NCBI GenBank assembly: GCA_014378715.1 | Contig: JACMNE010000060.1 | Span: 1-36,641 of the forward strand | Reading direction: 5' to 3' | Length of the DNA: 36,641 nucleotides | DNA from: Microbacteriaceae bacterium | GTDB lineage: Bacteria > Actinomycetota > Actinomycetes > Actinomycetales > Microbacteriaceae | Part shown: positions 30,631 to 36,641 of the stretch, piece after piece | Numbering within the stretch: the first letter of the stretch is position 1 | Layout of the letters: each line of letters opens with the position of its first letter | Program-made: the position numbers and the translations under genes | The notes under the pieces: model-generated | The model's database searches: none | Told to the model about the DNA's origin: nothing | Seen by the model: the letters and a program-made list of their open reading frames with translations, nothing else

Positions 30631-31533
30631 CTGCGAATCGAGCACGCCACGCCTCCCCTCAGCACCTTCCTCACCACCTGGAATCTGGATGTCACCGGTC
30701 TCGTTGCCCTCGTCTTGGCCGCCGCCCTCTACGGGAGCGGAATGGTCGCCCTCCGGCGGCGCGGGGAGCGCTGGCCGCTCCGCCCCACCGTGTGTTTCTT
30801 CGTGCTCGGACTCGGGTCGTACGCCGTCGTCACCTTCGGCTTCCTCGGTAACTGGAGCACTGACCTGCGCTGGGCGTTCACCACGCGGATGGCGCTGCTG
30901 CTCTTCGCCGTGCCCGCCCTGCTGAGTCTCGGCCAGCCGGTTGTGCTCGCGCGGCGTGCGCTCGCCGGGCGATCGCTACGGGTGCTGGAGGCAGTGCTCG
31001 GGTCCTGGCCGGTGCGGATGTTGGGGAGAGCCGTGATCGCGCCGCTCGTCGCCTTTGCCGCGTTCTGCGTCTTCCTCACCCCGGTCGCCGGGCTGGTGCG
31101 CCAGAGCGCGGTCGGCAACGATATCCTCACCGTCGCCGTCCCGGTGGTCGGGCTGCTGATGGTGCTGCCGATCATCGACCGAAGCAGCCAGCGCACGTCC
31201 TTCTTCATCACGGTGGAGTTCCTGCTCGTGTTCGTCGAGCTGGTGATGGACGCGATCCCGGCCGTGATCCTGCGACTGCACGAGACGGTGATCGACGGTG
31301 CCGCGCGGGTCTCCGGAGTGGTTCCCGGCTGGTTCCCGAACCCGCTGCGGGATCAGCAGCTGGCCGGCGACTGGCTCTGGTTCATCGCCGAGGCCGCCGA
31401 CATCCCCGTGCTGATCCTGCTGTTCGTGCGCTGGTCGCGCATCGACCGCCGCGAGGCGAAGGACCTCGACGACCTCACCGACGAGGAGATGGACGAGCGC
31501 ACCCGTGAGCACCTGCGGGGCCCGCGGGAGTAG
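30631..31533 (+). CDS. CtaG-like membrane protein, start codon unclear
   Basis: A protein of about 300 residues with seven or more membrane helices that resembles the cytochrome c oxidase assembly factor CtaG (caa3_CtaG, PF09678). Support is an N-terminal TWNLDVTGLVALVLAAALYG, then FGFLGNWSTDLRWAFTTRM, VPALLSLGQPVVLARRAL and a C-terminal WFIAEAADIPVLILL. CtaG helps insert copper in oxidase subunit I. The usual His pair in the fourth helix region (HMxxH) reads TTRMA here, so metal handling may be lost. Family similarity starts before the first conventional start (TTG 30715), but no ATG, GTG or TTG is in frame upstream. CTG 30631 (then RIEHATPPL) is my tentative start; a 5' frameshift is an alternative. 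Confidence 0.7.
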   Translation: MRIEHATPPLSTFLTTWNLDVTGLVALVLAAALYGSGMVALRRRGERWPLRPTVCFFVLGLGSYAVVTFGFLGNWSTDLRWAFTTRMALLLFAVPALLSLGQPVVLARRALAGRSLRVLEAVLGSWPVRMLGRAVIAPLVAFAAFCVFLTPVAGLVRQSAVGNDILTVAVPVVGLLMVLPIIDRSSQRTSFFITVEFLLVFVELVMDAIPAVILRLHETVIDGAARVSGVVPGWFPNPLRDQQLAGDWLWFIAEAADIPVLILLFVRWSRIDRREAKDLDDLTDEEMDERTREHLRGPRE

Positions 31534-31540
31534 ACGAATT

Positions 31541-31900
31541 AGGCTTCGGGATGTTCCGTTCCGACTCGCGTCACTGAAGGATCTCGGGGTCGAGCCCCGG
31601 TCCGTGGACGCGATTCTGGCGTGGTATTCCGTGATCCATCTCACGCCGTCGGAGGTGCCGCCTGTTCTGGGTGAGTTCGCCCGGTGTCTCGCTCCCGGAG
31701 GGCGCCTCCGCCTCGGGTTCTTCGACGGCGACACCGTGGAACCGTTCTCCCATGCGGTGACGAACGCTTACTTCTGGCCCGTCGCCAGGATGCGGGAACA
31801 GCTCGAGCTGGCCGGCTTCCAGGTCGTCGCCGTGCCCACCCGAACCGATCCCGGCGCGCGTCCCCACGCCGCGATCGTCGCGACTCGGCCCGCAGACTGA
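31541..31900 (+). pseudogene. class I SAM methyltransferase, C-terminal part only
   Basis: About 120 residues match the second half of a small SAM-dependent methyltransferase: DLGVEPRSVDAILAWYSVIH (motif III/IV region), EFARCLAPGGRLRLGFF (post-motif region) and a final LELAGFQVVAVPTRTDPG. The SAM-binding motif I (GxGxG) and preceding strands are absent. Any start codon would lie inside the CtaG-like gene, which ends at 31533. I read it as a truncated gene whose 5' part was lost at the junction with the membrane protein gene. Confidence 0.65.
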
Positions 31901-31906
31901 GTGCAG

Positions 31907-32095
31907 TCAGCGCGGATGCCTCGCAGCGCGCAGGGGCCGGAGACGGGTCGAGTGGTGCGAGCAGTCCCGCGTCCGCAGACATTGCCGGGCGACGTCGACC
32001 TGTTCCGGCGTGGGGAATGCGCCATCGTCGCCTCGCAGATCGTAGAAGTTCCCGCCCAAAATCGAGATCTGCGCCCGCTCCGCCGACGGATCTTC
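31907..32095 (-). pseudogene. fragment of an unidentified gene
   Basis: A leftward frame with gene-like composition (EDPSAERAQISILGGNFYDL, then DGAFPTPEQVDVARQCL) ends at 31907. It has no start codon before an upstream stop near 32115. It may be the tail of a lost gene facing the methyltransferase remnant. I do not recognise the family. Confidence 0.3.
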
Positions 32096-32129
32096 ACGCA
32101 GACACGTCTGTTGCTAGTGTCGGTCACGT

Positions 32130-32816
32130 ATGGATGCCGCTCCCCTGATCACGACCCCCGGGCACGCAGGCGATGCGTCGCGGGCGACGCGCAGCATCGC
32201 CGTCTGGGTCGTGCTCGGAAGCGGGCTCCTCGCAGTGTTCTTCGGTTCCGACGCGATTGGGCTTGTGCAGAATCAATTGCACATCCGCTGCGGCATGGGG
32301 CAACCGGGCTCGGAGGGGGCCGATACCTGGACGTGCAGTGACGGCATCGGGTATCTCGGTGTGGCCGTCGTCCTCGGTTCGATGTGGTTCCTGGCGATCA
32401 TGCTCGGCTCCCTCGTCGCAGCGCTCGTTCACCACGATCGCGCGGCACGCAGCATTCTTGTCCTTGTTGCCGGAGCATCCACCCTGTCTGTCCTGGGGTG
32501 GGCTTTTTACGGTGCCAGTGAGCTCGTTGATGATCAGCACGCCCCGATGATGGGCACGGAGTATTGGGCACTCGCGGTCGGACCGGCCGCCATCGCTAGC
32601 GTCCTCGGCGTGGGAGCCGGGCTGGTGAGTCTCGTCCTCAGCGGGCGCCTCTCGCAATTCCTGTGTGTCGGCGCCGCCCTCGGACTCGCGATTGCAACCG
32701 TCCTTCAACCCGGGCTGAGCATCAACACCATTCCCGCAGTGGGCTTGCTCGCCGCAGCTGCCGTTCGGACCAGTGTCGAACGACGAGGAACCCGTGCCCA
32801 GGGACCCCTTGGGTAG
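32130..32816 (+). CDS. hypothetical integral membrane protein
   Basis: A 228-residue protein with about five membrane helices, beginning at residues 22-42 (TRSIAVWVVLGSGLLAVFFG). A first extracytoplasmic loop holds two cysteines (IRCGMGQPG and TWTCSDG) that could form a disulfide. Later helices are rich in Ala, Gly and Val, and the tail is basic (RTSVERRGTRAQG). I recognise no family. The cysteine loop is the most specific feature. It precedes the DUF6153/DUF305 genes in the same direction, but a 389-base gap separates them, so a shared transcript is uncertain. Confidence 0.65.
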   Translation: MDAAPLITTPGHAGDASRATRSIAVWVVLGSGLLAVFFGSDAIGLVQNQLHIRCGMGQPGSEGADTWTCSDGIGYLGVAVVLGSMWFLAIMLGSLVAALVHHDRAARSILVLVAGASTLSVLGWAFYGASELVDDQHAPMMGTEYWALAVGPAAIASVLGVGAGLVSLVLSGRLSQFLCVGAALGLAIATVLQPGLSINTIPAVGLLAAAAVRTSVERRGTRAQGPLG

Positions 32817-33205
32817 CGACCTATCGCCGAAGGGTTCATCTCGCCCCACTCTGAGGCGGCTGGTCGGGATCGGGCGCTCGCTGGCGGACTCGTGGGTGTC
32901 GGATACCCTCCGATGCTGGCCGTGTACCGTTTCGGTCGCCGCGCTCAGCTCTGCGGTTGCACCCCGCCATCGGCGCTCGGCGACAATCGCAACGGGCCAC
33001 GCTGCACTCCGATGACAATCGCGGAACAACGGATGCGCGGTCGCGCCCCGTCCTTCCTCCGCTCTCAGGATTTTCGATGACCGGGACGCCCAACCTGGCC
33101 GTGGATCGTGCCGGCCGACCAGTCCTCCGAGCATTCGCGCACACGGGTGGTTCGGAGCCTGACGCCGATAGCATTGATTCGCCGGACAAGGAGGGAGAGA
33201 CGCGT
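32817..33205. other. gap without a convincing gene
   Basis: These 389 bases hold only weak open frames on both strands. A rightward frame from 32773 (MSNDEEPVPRDPLGSDL) overlaps the preceding gene and becomes low complexity. An in-frame ATG at 33077 would extend the next gene by 43 residues. I see no RNA gene or strong hairpin. Confidence 0.4.
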
Positions 33206-33700
33206 ATGCGTTCTTCCTCAGTGACCATTCCAACATCGGGTGTTCGGGCCCCTGTGCGGCTGATCTTGATGTTGATTGCCGTCGTCGGCCTTCTTCTTGG
33301 CCTGGTCGGAATGCATTCCGTTGGGACTGCGTCCCACGGCGACTCACTGTCCTCACACTCCGAGGGCCACACCTCAGCGGTCGCCCCCGGCGCCACCTCG
33401 GCCTCCTCTGCTGCAACCTCGATTCAGCCGGCCACCACGATGACCGCAATCGGCGGCATCTCCAGCAATGGGGTCGGGGGCGCAGAGGGTAGCTGCGGAG
33501 GCGTGTGCGACATGCATAATCTGGCCCTCGCCATGGCATGCACAATGGCGCTCCTGACAGCTGTGCTTGCGCTTCACCGCGGCGCCACCACGCTGCGTTT
33601 GCCACCTCTGCATGCCTTCGTCTCCACCAGAATTGTCTGGCCTGCCGGGATCGTCCGACGGACGCCATCACTCACGGCGCTCTCCATCAGCAGAATCTGA
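33206..33700 (+). CDS. DUF6153-family membrane protein
   Basis: A 164-residue protein with two membrane helices. The first (residues about 17-36, RLILMLIAVVGLLLGLVGMH) is followed by a His- and Ser-rich external loop with SHGDSLSSHSEGH. The CGGVCDMHNLALAMACTMALL segment with its cysteine and histidine cluster leads into the second helix. This layout is that of DUF6153, a small actinobacterial family often near copper- and DUF305-related genes. AAGGAGGG nine bases before ATG 33206 supports this start; ATG 33077 with AGGA upstream is possible. The His/Cys/Met-rich external loop could bind a metal. DUF305 follows after 85 bases. Confidence 0.75.
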   Translation: MRSSSVTIPTSGVRAPVRLILMLIAVVGLLLGLVGMHSVGTASHGDSLSSHSEGHTSAVAPGATSASSAATSIQPATTMTAIGGISSNGVGGAEGSCGGVCDMHNLALAMACTMALLTAVLALHRGATTLRLPPLHAFVSTRIVWPAGIVRRTPSLTALSISRI

Positions 33701-33785
33701 GGAGGCACTCTCCGTTCACACGGCCGAGTTCCCTGGTGCACGTTGCACCGACCCTCTACTTCGTATTCACCTGATTGGAATCATC

Positions 33786-34367
33786 ATGAGAAACTTTCGT
33801 AAATCACTGCTCGTTGCGGGCCTCGTCGCCGTCTCCCTGACCTTGGCGGCATGCGCCCCATCAAGTTCTTCACCAGACGCAGGATCCTCCTCAGCAGCAA
33901 GCGCTTTCAACGACCAGGATGTGTCATTCGTGCAGGGCATGCTGCCGCACCACGAGCAGGCCGTGGAGATGGCAGACATCATCCTTGCCAAGGACGGAAT
34001 CGACCCGCAAGTCCTGAACCTCGCCCAGACGATCAAGGACGAGCAGCAGCCCGAAATCGAGACAATGACCGGATGGCTCGCCGAATGGGATGCGCCGACG
34101 AGCATGGGCGGCATGGACCACGGTTCAGGAACCATGGGCGGAATGATGTCCGACGACGACATGGCCAATCTCGACGGGGCGACGGCCAAAACCGCCAGCG
34201 AACTCTTCCTCACGCAGATGACCGCCCACCACATGGGTGCCATCGAGATGGCGCAGACAGAGATTGACGCGGGAGAATCCTCCGCCGCAATCGACCTCGC
34301 AACATCCATCGTGAGTACCCAGCAGGCCGAGATCGACGAGATGAAGAGGATCCTCTCGACACTGTAA
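33786..34367 (+). CDS. DUF305-family lipoprotein
   Basis: A 193-residue secreted lipoprotein. The signal peptide ends in a lipobox LAAC with Cys23, so the protein should be anchored outside the membrane. The mature part is a DUF305 (ferritin-like four-helix) domain with two similar halves, each with a double-His motif: QGMLPHHEQAVEMA and TQMTAHHMGAIEMA. A Met/His-rich linker (SMGGMDHGSGTMGGMMSDD) between them looks metal-binding. DUF305 proteins are common in copper-responsive and actinobacterial envelope clusters; no enzymatic activity is established. The gene ends before a strong hairpin and is followed by the F510_1955-type lipoprotein, a frequent partner. Confidence 0.88.
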   Translation: MRNFRKSLLVAGLVAVSLTLAACAPSSSSPDAGSSSAASAFNDQDVSFVQGMLPHHEQAVEMADIILAKDGIDPQVLNLAQTIKDEQQPEIETMTGWLAEWDAPTSMGGMDHGSGTMGGMMSDDDMANLDGATAKTASELFLTQMTAHHMGAIEMAQTEIDAGESSAAIDLATSIVSTQQAEIDEMKRILSTL

Positions 34368-34395
34368 TCGCCGTCCAGTACAGCACTACGGGCAC

Positions 34396-34432
34396 CTCCG
34401 GGGAGAGTCGCTTCGAGCGGCCCTCCCCGGAG
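34396..34432 (+). terminator. hairpin after the DUF305 gene
   Basis: CTCCGGGGAG (34396-34405) and CTCCCCGGAG (34423-34432) form a perfect 10-base stem. The loop can itself pair (CGCT/AGCG). No T-tract follows. It is a likely terminator or attenuator between the two lipoprotein genes. Confidence 0.6.
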
Positions 34433-34500
34433 TTGACGCTGGGCTCACCGCGTGTGGCCAGCACCGACACCTCCTGCCTACCCGACGAAAGCGTCTGCTC

Positions 34501-35436
34501 ATGAAAACTGCTCTTCCTACCGCCCGGTACCGGGGATCATTGGCGGTCGCTCTGATCGCCGCTTTCTCCACACTGGTTTCCGGTTGCGCACTGACCACGG
34601 CACCCACCCGGACTTCTCCGCAGGGTGTCACCCCCGAGATGTCCTCTGTGGGCCACATCCATGGACTCGCGGTCGATGACACGGACGCGACCCTTTACCT
34701 GGCCGCCCACGGCGGCGTGTTCACCATCCCTCTCGACGTCACGGGCGACGCCGCAACGATGAACTCGTTGACCGCGCCGATCGCCGGGCGCGCCCAAGAC
34801 ACGATGGGTTTCGCCTACCTCGATGGCACGATGTATGGGTCGGGGCACCCCGATCCACTCAACCCGGAAGGGAACCCACCCGATCTCGGACTCATGGTGA
34901 GCACGGATCGCGCACAGTCCTGGCAGTCCGTATCGCTGTCCGGCGAGGTCGACTTTCATGACATTGCCGTCGCGAGAGCCCAGGACGGCGCCGTCGTCCT
35001 GCACGGCTTCAGTGCCACGACCGGCAGTATTCTCACCAGTTATGACACTGGCCAAACATGGGCTGAGGGGGCAACTCTCGCCGCCCGAGATCTGGCCATG
35101 GCCGCCGATGACAGCACATCTCTTTTTGCCACCACGGAGGCAGGATTGGTCGTCAGCATTGACGGTGGAACAACGTTCGCCGACATTCCAGGGGCCCCGT
35201 CCCTGTACCTCGTCGACTCCCTCAACGACTCTTCGGGCGGACTGATCGGGGTGGACATCGCGGGAAAGATCTGGTCGAACACGACAGGCGCATGGCAAAA
35301 TACCGGCACGATCACGGGCTCCGCAGAGGCGTTGACCTACAGCGCAGCCAGCAATCTGCTGGTCGTCGCGGATGGAATAGGGATCAGCGTCAGCGTCGAC
35401 CAGGGCGCATCCTGGCGGACCGTCCTCCTTCGGTGA
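34501..35436 (+). CDS. F510_1955-family beta-propeller lipoprotein
   Basis: A 311-residue lipoprotein. The signal peptide ends in the lipobox LVSGC (Cys29). The mature part is a BNR/sialidase-like beta-propeller with repeated Asp-box-like turns (STDRAQSWQSV, YDTGQTWAEG, SIDGGTTFADI, SVDQGASWRTV). It begins with VGHIHGLAVDDTDATLYLA, the hallmark of the family named F510_1955 glycosylhydrolase. That name comes from fold similarity only; no sugar-cleaving residues are evident. In actinobacteria such genes commonly sit next to DUF305 genes, as here. The protein should face outside the membrane and may work with the DUF305 protein in metal or redox handling at the surface. Confidence 0.85.
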   Translation: MKTALPTARYRGSLAVALIAAFSTLVSGCALTTAPTRTSPQGVTPEMSSVGHIHGLAVDDTDATLYLAAHGGVFTIPLDVTGDAATMNSLTAPIAGRAQDTMGFAYLDGTMYGSGHPDPLNPEGNPPDLGLMVSTDRAQSWQSVSLSGEVDFHDIAVARAQDGAVVLHGFSATTGSILTSYDTGQTWAEGATLAARDLAMAADDSTSLFATTEAGLVVSIDGGTTFADIPGAPSLYLVDSLNDSSGGLIGVDIAGKIWSNTTGAWQNTGTITGSAEALTYSAASNLLVVADGIGISVSVDQGASWRTVLLR

Positions 35437-35962
35437 CTGTCATTGCGACACCGTCCCCACGACGTCTGTCACGAGGAATTGTGCTCACTCCACTTGCGTC
35501 TCGCCCGCTGTGATTGGGCCCCGCACGCGAATCCCAGATTTTACCTCGCGTTCAGGAGACCGTCAGCGGCCCTGTAGCGGGGTTCGCTCGACTTGGTCTT
35601 GTTACAGGGCGGGGGCAGGTTCACCTTGCTCTGTGCGCCGACCAGGGGGCGACGTCCGTCGCGGCCGACAACGTATGAGAGCGGAAATCTCAGGCATCAA
35701 CGCATTCTCCACGCCGGACGCGGTATCGAAGCTGCCGGCGGTGACGTCATCGTCGATGAATCGATGGCGGCGATCTTCGCGACAACCCTCTCGGTGTGAA
35801 GCACTACTGCATCAGGCGATGGCTCCCATGCAATCGGTGAGGCCTCTTCCGCACGAGCACGCTTCAAAAGTGAAGTTGCTAGGGTTTGGGCAGCAAATTT
35901 GACTCGCTGGTCAACCAACCGAGCACCCTTCAGAATCTGACAACATCGAGGAGATGCGCGGG
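35437..35962. other. 526-base gap with a candidate control region
   Basis: No gene is convincing here. Short frames on both strands lack ribosome sites and recognised domains. The last 100 bases look regulatory: CTTCA-AAAG-TGAAG (35862-35875) and TTGAC-TCGCTG-GTCAA (35899-35914) are perfect short inverted repeats ahead of the UvrA-like gene. Confidence 0.4.
35899..35914 (+). promoter_or_regulatory. palindrome upstream of the UvrA-like ATPase gene
   Basis: TTGACTCGCTGGTCAA is an inverted repeat of 5-base arms around a 6-base centre, 49 bases before the start at 35963. Its left arm TTGACT would also serve as a -35 element. This placement suits a TetR- or MarR-type repressor, but no regulator gene is in the window. 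Confidence 0.35.
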
Positions 35963-36641
35963 ATGAACACAATGGACGGCTCTACAGCCGGAACACGACT
36001 CGACCGGGTGAGCGTTCGCGGAGCCCGCGAGAACAACCTGCGTTCCATAGACGTCGACATTCCGCGGAACGCCCTCGTAGCATTCACCGGCGTCTCAGGA
36101 TCAGGGAAGAGTTCGCTCGCCTTCGGCACCATCTATGCCGAAGCACAGCGCCGATTCTTCGAATCCGTCGCTCCCTACGCGAGGCGCCTCATCGACCAGG
36201 TGGGTGCACCCGACATCGATTCGATCGAGGGCCTCCCACCCGCGGTTGCCCTTCCGCAACGCCGAACTGGCGGCTCTGCACGTTCCACTGTGGGGGGCGC
36301 GACGACGGTGGCGGACGTCGTGCCCATGCTGTATTCCCGCGTAGGGACATATCCGCTCGACGCCCCAATGTTGCTCGCCGAAGACTTCTCCGCAAACACT
36401 GTCCAGGGCGCTTGCCCCGCATGCCATGGCATCGGTCGAATATACGACGTGCCCGAAGAACTCATGGTTCCCGACGACTCGCTGTCGATTCGCAACCGGG
36501 CGATTGCGGCCTGGCCGACTGCCTGGCACGGCAAGCAGCTTCAGGACAGTCTGATATCTCTCGGATACGACATCGACGTGCCCTGGCGGGAACTTCCCGG
36601 CGACCAGCGGAACTGGGCCTTGTACACGCAGGAATCACCGC
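35963..36641 (+). CDS. UvrA-like ABC ATPase (drug-resistance type), 3' end outside the window
   Basis: The first 226 residues of a UvrA-family ATPase. The Walker A loop is GVSGSGKSSLAFGTIYAEAQ, followed by ESVAPYARRLIDQ and the insertion-domain zinc motif start QGACPACHGIGR. The fusion of VGTYPLDAPMLLAEDFSANT to the zinc motif resembles the shorter actinobacterial UvrA-like proteins (DrrC/UvrA2 type, about 750-800 residues). These confer resistance to DNA-intercalating drugs and lack full UvrB-binding parts. GAGGAG nine bases before ATG 35963 fixes the start; in-frame ATG codons lie at 35954 and 35972. The gene runs off the window, so the second ATPase half cannot be checked. Confidence 0.88.
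   Translation, partial: MNTMDGSTAGTRLDRVSVRGARENNLRSIDVDIPRNALVAFTGVSGSGKSSLAFGTIYAEAQRRFFESVAPYARRLIDQVGAPDIDSIEGLPPAVALPQRRTGGSARSTVGGATTVADVVPMLYSRVGTYPLDAPMLLAEDFSANTVQGACPACHGIGRIYDVPEELMVPDDSLSIRNRAIAAWPTAWHGKQLQDSLISLGYDIDVPWRELPGDQRNWALYTQESP

Noticed and set aside
32773-33015. Small rightward frame after the hypothetical membrane protein
   Set aside because: It overlaps the preceding gene by 44 bases, has no ribosome site and becomes low complexity.
1-36641. tRNA, rRNA, CRISPR array, prophage or insertion sequence
   Set aside because: I saw no cloverleaf-like segment, regular spaced repeats, integrase, transposase or phage structural gene on either strand.

Overview
The window is GC-rich, gene-dense actinobacterial chromosome. 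DUF1206, DUF6153, an Arr enzyme, a short UvrA-type drug-resistance ATPase, an LAXTG-type surface protein and a recurrent GCGGATG word together suggest a member of the Microbacteriaceae or a close relative. That placement is inference, because no rRNA or other phylogenetic marker gene is present. I see no tRNA, rRNA, CRISPR array, insertion sequence or phage gene.

Layout. Positions 1-1506 hold a decayed MFS transporter gene joined in frame to a fragment of an alpha/beta hydrolase gene. A small membrane protein and a dispersed repeat follow. Positions 2441-11280 form a compact nine-gene operon: an MHS-type transporter, two ACMSD-like amidohydrolases, an FMN-dependent alpha-hydroxy acid oxidase, a Rieske protein, an HpcH/HpaI aldolase, a phosphotriesterase-like hydrolase, a [2Fe-2S] ferredoxin and a ferredoxin reductase. 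A convergent FadR-type GntR regulator (11282-11959) closes it. This looks like an import and degradation pathway for an unidentified organic acid or aromatic compound. It is the strongest candidate for an undescribed system: it encodes a full electron-transfer chain but no recognisable oxygenase. An AT-rich 10-mer is shared by the operon promoter and the regulator's leader and may be the operator.

Positions 12021-18300 are mixed housekeeping and accessory genes: a uracil-DNA glycosylase-like protein, a small hypothetical gene, a second copy of the dispersed repeat, a rifampin ADP-ribosyltransferase (arr), a PadR regulator coupled to an ABC1/UbiB-type kinase, a PAP2 phosphatase and a DUF1206 membrane protein.

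Positions 18364-25622 are a second metabolic unit. A class II ketose-bisphosphate aldolase, a HAD phosphatase, DhaL and DhaK run leftward. A one-chain GAF-histidine kinase-receiver-LuxR protein follows them. A GlcG/HbpS protein and a cell-wall-anchored SGNH hydrolase run rightward. Two promoter regions share the exact 11-mer TACCCCCCAGT. No DhaM is present, so the kinase probably uses ATP or acts on a ketose other than dihydroxyacetone.

Positions 25635-32095 contain a ThrE-type exporter, a photolyase-like protein with its two domains in reverse order, a DHA2 drug transporter, a CtaG-like membrane protein and several truncated gene remnants (PLP decarboxylase, glycosyltransferase, methyltransferase). 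Positions 32130-35436 carry a small envelope or metal-associated cluster: a membrane protein, DUF6153, a DUF305 lipoprotein and an F510_1955-type lipoprotein. The window ends inside a UvrA-like ABC ATPase gene.
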